A DNA stretch of 64,000 nucleotides from Arthrobotrys musiformis (lineage: Eukaryota; Ascomycota; Orbiliomycetes; Orbiliales; Orbiliaceae): the NCBI GenBank assembly GCA_036971715.1, contig JAVHJL010000003.1, positions 3,906,001 through 3,970,000 of the forward strand. Direction: 5' to 3'. Each line of letters starts with the position of its first letter. The stretch's first letter is position 1. A program made the position numbers and the translations under genes. The notes under the pieces were generated by a model, which was not told the origin of the DNA, made no database searches, and was given only the letters and a program-made list of their open reading frames with translations. Positions 32,418 through 42,775 of this stretch are shown here, piece by piece.

Positions 32418-35101
32418 CTAGGCTTGCGCGAACCCCTTAAATTCCGCCTTTAAGCTCTTTCTCCTTTCCGCCTCTCTTCGTGTTACGGTTCCTGGTTTGC
32501 TCAGAGCCTTTAAAATAGCCTCGTCTTTCTCCAGGCCTCTTGTCCTTCTTCGTTCTATCGTCCCAATGGTAGCGGGGCTGGCGGTTTTTCTACGGGATTT
32601 AGTCGCAGGGTCCGGTGTCAAGAATAGGGCGGTTGGCGGCTCTGAATTATCAGAGTCTTGAACGTGGTTCTCGGGTAAAACCAAGGGCTGCTTCATGGGA
32701 GTCTCGTTGTTGGCCCCCAGGTTCGTAACTGGTTCTAGCCCTGTAATTGGGTTGCTCGAGGGGACCAAATCAACATCTTCGATCTCATTTTCCTCTTCAT
32801 CGTAATAGCTTTCGCTTCGCTTTGTGCCACGACTAGAATCCTCCAAGGTTTTCATCGCCATACCCGCTTCCCTCTCCAGCTGCTCATCAACCTCTGTGAC
32901 CTCGCTTCGAACACTTAAAACTGCGTCGCTTTCTAGCCTTTCGGACCCCGTTTCCGTTTCGACATCATCCACAAAAATCCGCCTCTTTGACCCCCGACTT
33001 CTTGGTCGGTACTTTACATCATCGTCACAGCCTCCGGCGGCACACTCACTTAGGCTGGAGCTGTTTAGGTCTAGGTCCGACGGTGTTTGTGAATCAGGTG
33101 GTGTGGGTATCTGCCGCTGCGGGTTCAGCATGTCGTATTCGCTTGAGGACTGCTTGGATGAATGGAGACGGTGCCGTGTCGGCGTTGGGGTAGGACTGGG
33201 CGTCTCATCCACACCCAGCTGGTCGACCCGGAGTCCGTGGCGGCTGGCGCTTCGCCTGGCGCTCGTACTTATGCTATTTGTGAGGCTAGAAATTTCACTG
33301 CGCGCTGGGCGCCGAGGCGTTGATGGATCATAGTCTGTGTTGGGTCCACCCTCTTGAAATTTTTGAGGAGGCGAGGAAGGCGGGACATCTGATAGGCGGG
33401 GTACGGCGATATAATCGAGGAAAAACCTAGTTGCTGCTCTACTAGGCGTTTTCGGATCATAGTGATGCTCTGTAAGAAAGGGGGAATCTGGGATTGGCCG
33501 ATCGGGAGTATCAAGAAAGTTGCGCTGAGTCGGTGTAGAGGATGATTCGCTTGATGATTTATCTGACATTGTAACCCAGCTACACGCACCTGGGGAAGCT
33601 CTCTGGGGGCTCCGAAGGTTCTGAATACTGTGATGACGTTGCGGAGTGGCCGCATTCGTGGGGGGGAGGGAGCCACTTGCGACCCTAGCTCGTTTGCTTG
33701 GTGTGCCGAGGTGAGGGCCGGCGGGTGTCGTCCCCAGCAAAGTTAATGGCGAAGTACCTGACGGGAATGCTGCATTATATGCCCTTTTTGACGTTGACAG
33801 GATTGGAGTATTTGGCGCTGAACTGGGCTTCCTTTTCCTGGGCGTGTTTGTTGGGGTTGGCAGCTGCTTCTCCTTGCCAGCTCCAGATTTCTTCTTCGTC
33901 GGAAGGGAAGACAGAGACTTCCGCCTCACAAGAGGTTGGCCTTTTAACTTTCCTGAGTTTTCCTTATCCGACTCATACCCAGTTGTAGTTTTACTCTTCG
34001 TCAGCGATGCGGGCCTAGTCTTCCTCCATTCTTTATCCAGTAGCGACTGGTGCAACCAAATTTCCTTCCGTCGAAGCTGGAGATCCGTAATCCAAGCGTC
34101 GCAGTCCATTTGAATGTGATAATCAATGACATCCCCCCAGATGCTATCCGCTGCTGGCGTGGCATTGATGTAGACGACTTTCCCTCCGCGAGTCTTGACT
34201 CTAGAAGCGAACGCTTTAACAATCCGTTTCAACCCGATGACTTTGAGAGAGGTTCCAAAGATCAATAATGTGTCAGGCGTCATCCGCGTAGCATCGTAAT
34301 GGGTGATTTGTCCGATCGCTTCTCCTTGAGGGTGCAACTCGTCGTACAAAACAATATTAGGCCGTAGGGTTCCGACGTTGATAGATCTTTTGCCCGCTGC
34401 TAACCTGTCATCCGCTTTCCTCGAGCAGTCCGGACACTCGGGTGCCTCACCACCAAGCAGTGTCTCAACTCTTTCTTCATCGTATTCGTGTAATTTGGCG
34501 CACTGCGTACATCTGAGCATCTCCAGGTCACCATGCAGCTGCACGACCTCACATCCAGCCTCACGTCCAACTTTCTCTTTCCCTTTACCCCGCTTTCCAG
34601 TACCTCGAGAAATATCCATGCACAATCCATCCAACGCCTCGAGCCCATCGATATTCTGTGTGTAGCACCGCAGCAGTCGACCAGTCTCTGACAGGGTTTT
34701 GATGAATTTATGTGTTGGCGTACTATCTGTTATTCCCTTGACATTCTGTCGAAGCTCAGCTAAAAAGCTGTATAAAATGGCTGTCGTAATTGGGTTGGTG
34801 AACGAGATTGCATCAAATAAATCCTTTCCTTTGAGGAGGGCGGTTTGTTCTGGATAGCGCCTTTTCACTAGATTATACAATCCGTTGGCAGAGCGGAAAT
34901 CCTGGAGCCAGGAGATCCATGTTATTAGCGAATACGCGCTTTCGTTAGAATTGGGAAAAAAGGAGTTAAACATACGGGAATACCGCTGTTAGTGCTGATA
35001 CCAGCACCTGTGACCATCAGAACCTGGCACGAACGACATATTGAGTCGGCAATCTCCTGCAGTTCCTGAGTATGCTGGGGACCGATTGTTTGTGTCGGCA
35101 T
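32418..35101 (-). CDS. hst3: NAD+-dependent protein deacetylase, Hst3/Hst4-type sirtuin
   Basis: Exon 1 is 34976-35101 and exon 2 is 32418-34901, with a 74-bp intron (donor GTATGT, acceptor CTCCAG); 869 residues. An in-frame TGA lies upstream of the ATG at 35101. The join rebuilds the NAD-binding core: VTGAGISTNSGIP plus DFRSANGLY. Further motifs: TQNIDGLE, the catalytic His in VVQLHGDLE, two CxxC zinc pairs (RCTQCAK and ECPDCSR), FGTSLKV and INATPAA. In yeasts Hst3/Hst4 deacetylate histone H3 Lys56 after replication. The sirtuin core ends near residue 330; the remaining 540 residues are low-complexity (Ser/Pro/Thr/Arg) and hold many SP/TP sites, which suggests control by cell-cycle kinases. 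Class assignment rests on the core sequence; a tree would confirm it. Confidence 0.92.
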
Positions 35102-36441
35102 TGTGATGTTTGTTGTGAAATCTCAGCCCGGTGGTTGTTGCGATGGAAGTAAACAGAAGGGGAAACGAAAGAAGGAGAAGAGCCGAGGGAGAGAGATGGC
35201 TAGAAGATGGGAGCCAATGACAACAAGTGTCAGAGGACAGATCGAATTTTATATGCAATTCGAGAAGGCAGTCATTGGTGTTCCAGATTCTTGAAAACAG
35301 TGTCGGCAGTGGTGGGTTTGTCGTCTACAGAGGATTACAATAGCGATGGATATTGGCAAACGAACGGTGTCGGAGAGATGGAAATCCACTTTGATGCTAC
35401 GATGTCGATAAGATCGATTGGGGCTCGAGATGTCCCCTGCTAGTGGCTTATGGGTCTTGCACAATCTGAAGTGGCAGTTGAGGTTGAAGCTGATGCGAAT
35501 TTTAGGAGAGCAGACTGAGAATCGCGTGTTCATGGGAGGTTGGTTTCGGCAACACAATGAACGGCAGAGAATTATTCGCGTCCAAAGTCCAAATTTGGGC
35601 GCTGTCCCAATTCGGACGGCTCTCTGCCGCAACACACAATATACCACAACAGTCCACACACGGCTGCTTCGTCGTCCTCCTAGTTGGACAGTGCGAGGGA
35701 AGGTAATTGCTCTACCGTAGTAGAAAATGGTCTTGCCGGTATGGAGAGATCTCGAGAACACTGTAATCTACCGAGGTATCTGTGAAACAATTTGCGTATC
35801 CTAGGCTCCAAAACCAAAAATACAATGAATACCGGGACACTTGGTAAATTCTGTTCCTCTTAGATTGATACCTACGTCTAGAATAATGTCTAATGCTTGT
35901 GAGTCTTGCGTAAATCTCTGAAGTCTGTTCTATCAACATCCCGAAAGTTTTTCTTAAAAAAAAGTAGATGTGGTTTTGGGTGTGCAAACTTTATACAACC
36001 TCTAATGGACCAATAGTAAATCCTGTATTCGATTCCCAGGAGGCAATCTAGCTCCTCCGCAGAATGCGAGTGATACTCCGGCGGGGTGTAACTGCATTTG
36101 TACCGCTAGCCCTCTCTGCTAACGTTGTATTTTGCGGCTTGTGTGTTGCTGAGAGGTAGCCTTGGCGCAATAAGACACTGGATCCTACACCAAGCTGGCC
36201 TTCGGGTAAGAAAGCCCCAGCTCCGAGAGCCCGTCGCTTTGGACTGCACTGAAGGTATGTCCTACACCAAACCTTATCGCGAGTCGACATATATATTCAA
36301 AGGCTACCAAAACATCGCTAACACGAGCATCACAGAACCCATTAACTTTATATCACCTGCAAAATCCTCACTCGCAACCATCCTCTAAGCTACCCCCAAT
36401 TAATAGGCGCTGTTGGGTTTGGGAACAACAACACATACGTC
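35102..36441. other. Intergenic region, no gene seen
   Basis: 1.3 kb between the sirtuin start (-) and an F-box start (+). Frames of up to 170 codons near 35.25-35.76 kb on both strands overlap each other, lack features and have atypical composition, so I take them as chance. Confidence 0.45.
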
Positions 36442-37254
36442 ATGGAGCATCTCGAAAACAATGTAGCCCCAATGCAAAATCTCGAAGAGGCCACGGAACA
36501 GGGCGAAGCCACCGCTTCAGACCTAGGACCCATCTTCCCTACGGAAATCGAGATTGAGATTGTTTCACACGTTCCCTTTAAATATTGGGTGACCATCCGC
36601 CAAGTTTGTAAACGCTGGCGCGCCATCACCGACCTCCCAAGCATTCAATACTTACCAATTACCGAGTGGGAACCATCTGCTCTTGACCCCAGGTTTAAGG
36701 GCGTGAAATTCGGAATTCACAAGGCTGTCTATGAAGTCGTAGACTATTTAGGCGATATGCTCAACGTTGACGGCTTTAGGAGGCCGAATCCGCGGACTTG
36801 TCAGAGAATCAAGCCGTACCTTGACCAACCACTTACGATCCCCTCACTGCCACACACCCTTCAAGATGTCCAATTGGGCATTGAGATGCCACCGAGAGCT
36901 GAGCGTCCTGTCAGGCCGGGCTATACCTTCAAAGTAGTTCCTGTCCCCTGCAAGGAAGTTAGGAAGTTGATCTTGGCCCCTCATCCAATGGACAGTAACA
37001 AAATCAACATTACAAATTTGAACGGCAAGGAGGAAATCACGGGAGTTACTGTGGGGGAATTTTACAAAAGTGTTGAACTAAGGTCAAGAGTTCGAACTGG
37101 AGACACTTACACTCAAATTCTTCTGAAGTGGCGAATCCGCAACCCTACAACCGAGTGGTGGTGGAAAGAATGGGATGCCCTTCCAGGCTTTTATGAGCTG
37201 CCGCTGGCCATTGGCGATAAGGCACTTGAGCAGGGCAAGGTCTCACATATCTAG
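36442..37254 (+). CDS. F-box protein
   Basis: Single exon, 270 residues, ATG at 36442. After an acidic start comes an F-box of the form IFPTEIEIEIVSHVPFKYWVT followed by IRQVCKRWRAIT. The rest contains FKGVKFGIHKAVYEVVDYLGD and a C-terminal Trp-rich stretch (TTEWWWKEWDALPGFYELPL). No repeats. Likely an SCF substrate receptor; target unknown. It is transcribed in the same direction as secreted orphan B, 256 bp downstream. Confidence 0.8.
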   Translation: MEHLENNVAPMQNLEEATEQGEATASDLGPIFPTEIEIEIVSHVPFKYWVTIRQVCKRWRAITDLPSIQYLPITEWEPSALDPRFKGVKFGIHKAVYEVVDYLGDMLNVDGFRRPNPRTCQRIKPYLDQPLTIPSLPHTLQDVQLGIEMPPRAERPVRPGYTFKVVPVPCKEVRKLILAPHPMDSNKINITNLNGKEEITGVTVGEFYKSVELRSRVRTGDTYTQILLKWRIRNPTTEWWWKEWDALPGFYELPLAIGDKALEQGKVSHI

Positions 37255-37510
37255 CTGAACGCTGATTGACTTTTATTATGTTTCCCGTTTTTTCGTTCTC
37301 AATCCCCGCTGGGAAGGTTTCGAGCTTTGTTCCTAGCCACCCGCAGTCGGTGCTACCTTTGAGCGGATTAAAACACACGTCTACCGCCCCTCAATCCTAG
37401 TTAATTGTTTTAAAAATGCCGTGTATCTGGTTTCAATGAAAACCACCAATGATCTGTCAATCTTGGAGTGTGCATACCTCAGACTGTAACAGCTTAGATA
37501 TCTCGTCACA

Positions 37511-38374
37511 ATGAAACTTCTCACGCTCACAGTTGCATTCAGTGGATTTACTATAACCACAGCAATTCTTTCATCCCCGGCCTGTCCAAATGAGGTTGAA
37601 GCCTCAAGTCCCTCCCTGAGTGACACCCAGCAAACCCTCTATGCCGAAAAATTCGATACGTTCGTAACATCTCTGTCAAGTATCACCTGGGTTCAATCAT
37701 TCGCCAGCAAACTCCTACCAGCAGTCGTCAACGCTCATAAGATCCTGGAAGCCCCCGAAGGCGACGAACAGTACGGTAGCACCTCCATTATTCCTCTACC
37801 GGAGCAAAGTCTTCACGGCCTATATGAATTCATCGTTAGACGCAAAATACATTGCTATGCTGCCAAAAGTCCCAAAGAGTTGATATCTTCGCTGGTGAGG
37901 ATCGATGAAGCGACCGGTACAGGCGGGATGTCGGATTTCGTTGAGAGCGATCCAAGTTCACCAGGCGATGAAATGAAAACACAAGCGAACTCGGGCGCGG
38001 GATCACCTAAGTCGCCTGGTGATGAGAGTCTTGACCCTCGAACCTTCTTCCAGTATACAAACGTCGACAGCCTGAAAATCTTTAGTGGCATGGTTGGCTC
38101 TTACAGCTTCCAATTAAAGCAGTTGGAGGCAGCTTCCAAAACAACTTACAGTAGCCATGAAGAGGGCTTGCTAAAGGTGCAAACCGGGTTTTGGGGACAA
38201 GAGGCGGCGGCGAGTTTGCTCCGACTGTGGCATTTGTTTGAAGCTGGGGAGCCATATTTGAGGGAATCCGACCCGTGGGATACTGCAGACTTCGAGCATT
38301 GGGTCAAGGCGATCGAGATACACACTGGTGTGAAATATGGAGATAGCCCGGACGCCGAGGGGAGCCCTGTGTAA
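37511..38374 (+). CDS. Secreted orphan protein, family A/B/C (member B)
   Basis: Single exon, 287 residues, with a signal peptide (LLTLTVAFSGFTITTAILSS) and an early cysteine (SPACPNEVEA) at the same place as in member A (PVACNEAS). The shared block LYEFIVRRKIHCYAAKSP ... SLVRIDEATG lies about residue 100, as in A. A linker holds two near copies of the hexapeptide S-S/K-PGDE (SSPGDEM, KSPGDES). The C-terminal domain begins FFQYTNVDS, paralleling QFQYLNDD in A, and ends HTGVKYGDSPDAEGSPV. Function unknown; probably exported. Confidence 0.8.
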   Translation: MKLLTLTVAFSGFTITTAILSSPACPNEVEASSPSLSDTQQTLYAEKFDTFVTSLSSITWVQSFASKLLPAVVNAHKILEAPEGDEQYGSTSIIPLPEQSLHGLYEFIVRRKIHCYAAKSPKELISSLVRIDEATGTGGMSDFVESDPSSPGDEMKTQANSGAGSPKSPGDESLDPRTFFQYTNVDSLKIFSGMVGSYSFQLKQLEAASKTTYSSHEEGLLKVQTGFWGQEAAASLLRLWHLFEAGEPYLRESDPWDTADFEHWVKAIEIHTGVKYGDSPDAEGSPV

Positions 38375-40421
38375 CGGGACGAAGGCGAAAATGGGAATGT
38401 TGCCTTCCAAGTTTTACTTGCAATTCAGGTAGCAAAACGCCCCTGCAAGGATACCCTAGATGATAAAATTAAGGTTACCGTAACTTTGTCGTTCATAGAA
38501 TTATTCAAGCTACGTCTACATCGAGACCAGTCTACATGCTACATCAAAATTTCAACCAATATATATATATACTATGTTCAAATACTATACTAGTGTACAT
38601 ATACTACCATTAGTCAAAAAGCCCGCTGCGTCTACCGCCCGAGTTTCGACCAGCTCTGGATTACGAGACGAGTCAAGTACCCTTCTGGGATGAGAAAGAA
38701 TCTGCAAAATTAAACTGAGAAAAACATTTTCATGACGGGCCTCCGCGCACATGTACGTGCTATAGTTCAGCGCCTTTTGCAATAGGCATATATTTGTAAG
38801 CTATATTAGCGATCGGAGGGAAGATTCTCCCTACTTCCGGGTGAGATGGTCGATGGAATGTATACCATTGAGGCCCAGGCGCCGCACGTTGGTAGCGTTC
38901 TCGCATAGGACACACTAGTCCGACGGCTTAGGGAGAGGATATCCAGTGGTTCCTGAACCCGGTTTCTCTGTCAAGCTTATGTGTTCGGAAAATTTCGACG
39001 CAATCTGCCGGTTGAGTCAAGCGTGGCTTGGCTGCAATATATCAGGATCAGATTAGATTTTGTCGAGCTCTCTCTGCGCAATGCAATAGTCGCCTCAACA
39101 CTGGCATGCCTTATGAATCCTATTACATCCGAAACCATATGCCGTAGCATACATAAGGAATTTCGATATTGCAATATCTCTTGGTCCGAGCTCCCGGTCA
39201 TTCAAATCCCATCCTTTCATCAAACTTTGCCTTATAGTAAGCGAACTGCACTAGTTCCTTCGCTCCTGCGGTTCCCGACGGTATGTTTTTCATCCAAACG
39301 TTGGCAAGCAATGCCATCACCACGAAAATTTTATCTGATCGATTTGATTACCGGGTTAAAACCAGACTCACATGCTGGCTTGCGCCCCATCAGAAAAAAG
39401 GCATGTGTCGAGTGGCCGCTTGCCAGACGGAACCAAGCTTTTAGGGTTGTGTTGGTAAGGACGTTGACGCCTTCCTCTTTGGGGCCAGCCACGGTCTCAA
39501 CCCCGGACGAAACGGCAGGTGTGAACAGAGCGGAAGCTGCCGACCTATCACGAAATATTGTGTGCTTGCCGGCTACCAATAGTCGCCCCGGTTCCGAGAC
39601 GCAATTCGGATTTTAAAAGGTTCCAAAGGATGCACGGTGTGTAATGTTTAATTTGAATTCCTGCGATCGATTGTATTTTACCTGGGCAGTGCATCGAAGA
39701 TGCGGCGGGGCCATGCACGCTGCAGCTGCTTCCTCGGCCCGGATCCAAATACTGCAAGAAAGCCGGGAAGTGGATCGAAGCTCGAGGGGTCGCAATTAAT
39801 TTCAAAGGGTTGGAAAATCGCCTACCTACCGAGATAAGACATGTAGGCGAGGGGCGGTAGGTACCTATGGGTAAACTTTGCCTCACAGTTGCATTTCTCT
39901 ATCGATCGAGAGGTTCTGGAGCCTAGGCAGAGGCGATAGAAACGTCGAAGTGGTAGAAGCTGAAGGCCGAAGTAATCAGGCAGCCTCTTATACAGCCGGT
40001 ACGACCTATCGTGCTAAACTTTGACTTGTAAACGGCTTGCGATAGCATGCATGATTTTAGCGTCCAGGTACGGCACCCTGTAAAAGGAGCTAGCATCTGG
40101 GCCTGGCCATAGAGTTTGGCGCAGTTCGCTATGAGGTTAAGTCCCCTCTCCCGCAGATACCTAAGCTGGCTGCCGAGTCTGGAGTCTCTGATTGAAATTG
40201 CTGCTGAATCGAACTTCTTGAGACAATCCAACGTTCTTGCATACTCGACCTTCGTAAATTCAGCGCCACGATCGAAAATTCGGTACATATTAACACATTG
40301 AAACATTCTTGATCACGAAGTGAATCAATATCTCAGGACGAGCTGATCGAGCTAAACCTCGCCACTGTATAGATAACTGAACCTTCCTCCCACAAACTAA
40401 TCGATTGCCTCACGGCCGTAA
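38375..40421. other. Intergenic region, no gene supported
   Basis: 2.0 kb. A short TA repeat lies at about 38560-38575. Open frames of 211 codons (+, 38981-39616) and 127 codons (-, 39923-40306) exist but overlap antisense frames and lack signals or domains. The latter might be a decayed piece of the sequence at 40422-40894. Confidence 0.4.
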
Positions 40422-40894
40422 CTAGCCAGGGATCACCGTTTTGCGGCCTACTTCCAGCTTCCCATATTTCAAGCCAAGATATCGAATTACCCAAACCGGA
40501 TGGTGCGTCATGTTGTTGCCCTGTTGGAATATTTCATAGCAACACGCGTTCGCATAACTGCCTCGATAACAGTGCATGGACATGGGTCCTTTACTTACAT
40601 TCCCATGACCGGGCCACACTGTGGGTAAATAATCCCAAGACTCGGACATGCCTTCTGGGCCGCTGAAAACAGATGGTAGATTTCGGTGTAACTCTGCAGT
40701 TCGCTACTAGTGTAGAAGTCAAAATGGTTGCATGCGCATGAAGGAGGGGTAAGGACCTGTGGGATATAAACGTCCCTGATCGTCACATTTTCATGAATTT
40801 TAGATATCAAGGTCAACTTCTTGAAGCCCATCCTAGGATAAAAGAGCATATATTCCCTGACGGCTAAATACATTCCAGATATTTTATCTTGCAT
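40422..40894 (-). CDS. Possible small two-exon gene or gene remnant
   Basis: Two frames with protein-like composition can be joined by a very short 41-bp intron (GTAAGT at about 40600, acceptor GGCAG), giving about 143 residues that include FYPRMGFKKLTLISKIHENV and SCACNHFDFYTS. The first part resembles the C-terminal region of a fungal F-box protein, so this may be the remnant of a larger gene. It is divergent from the secreted gene at 40986. No start context or domain supports it strongly. Confidence 0.25.
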
Positions 40895-40985
40895 CTAACC
40901 GCTTTTGAAGCTTGCTGTGTTACCTTCACATTATCTACGGCGTTCTTATCTCAATTCGTCATCATTTTATAATTTAAATTCCAAA

Positions 40986-41733
40986 ATGAAATACTCAATT
41001 GTTCTCGCCGCTTTGACTGCTGCTGTCAGCTCCCTACCAACTCCTCAAATCCCTGGGTTTATCAATGCCGGGCCCTTCTCACTCCAACTAGATGCTCCGG
41101 ATACTGAGTAAGTATTTCTTTGACAATTCGCGCGATTGATCTGCGGCCGTCGACTAACTAAATTGATTGTCTTATAGGCTTCACGGACAGTATCTCACAA
41201 TCCGCCCGACTCAAGAAAATCCAGTAAATGGAAAACTTCTTGCCATAACCGCAACATCGAAAGAACCAAACCCGCATTTCGAAATCACATACAACGACCC
41301 CAACGTTGACCCAAGATTCCCTCCCCACGGAAGATTGATCTATACCCCTGGCGCTCGACCAGAAGAATGTAAATTCTTCTTGTGTCCAAAGGGCGCTGTT
41401 TCGGCCGGTTACGATGACGCCTTCGGACCAAAGGAATATGTTAGGAACAATATGAAGGCATTGTTCTTCCCAACATCGCCAGCTGCTGCTACCCCAAGCG
41501 CTCCTTCCCCTCCCACCGCGGAGTCCGGAACATTCAGTGGAGAGCCATTGATTACATGGAGCGATTTCCAACTGGATTATCTTGGGTACCTCACATTGAA
41601 CGGAATCAGCAGCTGGTGGGCTTGCCCAACCAACTATCCTCAGGGTGGGGAGCACACTTATGTTAGTGTTTGGTGGGCTGACGGAAGCGTCAGTGACGAA
41701 AGATGCACACAAGTTAAGGTCAAGAGGGCTTAG
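40986..41733 (+). CDS. Small secreted protein, PhiA-like layout
   Basis: Exons 40986-41107 and 41178-41733 (70-bp intron, donor GTAAGT, acceptor TATAG; phase agrees), 225 residues. The ATG sits in CCAAAATGAAAT and is followed by a signal peptide (YSIVLAALTAAVSSLPTP). The mature part opens FINAGPFSLQL, carries paired cysteines (EECKFFLCPKG) and ends with WWACPTNYPQGGEHTYVSV and ERCTQVKVKRA. This order, with a late WxACP and a final C-x-V strand, recalls the secreted fungal cell-wall proteins of the PhiA type, but I could not test it. A Pro/Ala/Ser linker separates the two cysteine regions. Confidence 0.85.
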
Positions 41734-42196
41734 AATCTGCAGATCCTTTAAGTTTCGGTTAGATGGGTGTCGGTGTTGACGACTGGATGCGCGTGCATAT
41801 GGCGGAGATCAGCCTCCTCGTTGGCCTGATTTATTTCGTTTCTCTGTAAATATTTTTTTTATATCCTTATTACCAATTCGATGAATCTTGATTTTGCCTT
41901 CCTTTCAAACTCCGTACCAATTTCTTGACCAAGAGTCAAATATCGATAGTAGTTGTTAGCATTACTCGCGCGGTTCGGTAGGCTCGCGTTCATTATAACC
42001 CGGGTACAATGAGAAACTTTAGCCAAATGTTATTTCGAAGAGCTGTTACTTGCGTAAGAGCCGCAACGCCATACTTTTACTTTCTCAAGTTTCCCTCTTG
42101 TGACCATTCCATAGGCACAACCATGTTAAATTTTGGAGCCACTTTGGAGAAGCTTTAGGAATGCCTATCGGGTATCGACAAATCCATCAACACTCA
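41734..42196. other. Intergenic region
   Basis: 3' flank of the secreted protein gene and 5' flank of the tRNA gene. A T8 run near 41850 may belong to the 3' end. Nothing else seen. Confidence 0.4.
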
Positions 42197-42296
42197 TCCG
42201 ATATGGTGTAGTGGTTAACATCGTCCGCTTTCAATAAGGGGTTCATTCCTCCTTAAGATGGTCCGGACAGCCCCGGGTTCGATTCCCGGTATCGGA
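42197..42296 (+). tRNA. tRNA-Glu (anticodon TTC) with 29-nt intron
   Basis: The first seven bases TCCGATA pair with the last seven TATCGGA. D-arm GGTGTAGTGGTTAACAT and T-arm CCCGGGTTCGATTCCCGG are standard. The anticodon stem GTCCG pairs with CGGAC around a loop CTTTCAC, reading anticodon TTC (codon GAA). The loop is interrupted after position 37 by an intron at 42234-42262, the usual place for nuclear tRNA introns. The mature RNA is 71 nt before CCA addition. Box A and box B promoter elements lie within the D and T arms. Confidence 0.95.
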
Positions 42297-42775
42297 AACA
42301 TCCTTTCCAATAAGATGAGTCGTTTCTTTTTGGTTCCTGAACGCTTTTGGCCTCAAAAATGCGGAGCTCCTGACGTTTTGGGAAAACTCTTTTTTGCTGT
42401 TGGAAAATATGTGTTGCTGTGGACATTGTATAATGTGTCGTTGGAAGGTATGATGGATGTTAACGAGAGGTCGACGGACGTTGGTCCGATTTTGAATAAT
42501 ATATTATTGCTGTTTGGGTTTCGGCCTGGAGGTAGTGCACCTGGCTGTTTCGATCGCCTTGAAGTCTAGGTATGATTTGCGAATCCTGCGTAATAAACTC
42601 GCTTTACAATATTAATACCAAGGCATGCGCTCACGCCACAGATCGGGCTTGTCTCGTAATTAAACCAGAACTGTCTGAAGGGCCTCCGTGTGTTGTAGTG
42701 GCGCGAGAATCCGGATTCCTCAGAAGTTTATAATACATAAGCATATGGAGTCGTCAGAGTCCTTCTCGAGATTTT
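42297..42775. other. Intergenic region
   Basis: Downstream of the tRNA gene a TTTCTTTTTGG and a T6 run at about 42325-42395 can serve as RNA polymerase III terminators. An open frame that starts inside the tRNA gene is not credible. Confidence 0.4.

Noticed and set aside
35249..35761. Antisense pair of 100-170 codon frames
   Set aside because: Arg/Cys-rich composition on both strands, no recognisable motif, no start context.
36020..36060. TTCGATTCC resembling a tRNA T-loop
   Set aside because: Flanking bases do not form a five-pair T-stem and no acceptor or anticodon arm lies upstream.
38981..39616. 211-codon + strand frame
   Set aside because: Composition looks random, overlaps antisense frames, no domain or signal; kept as intergenic.
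39923..40306. 127-codon minus frame near the possible gene at 40422-40894
   Set aside because: No splice connection to the upstream frames could be found that keeps phase; may be a decayed 3' part but unsupported.
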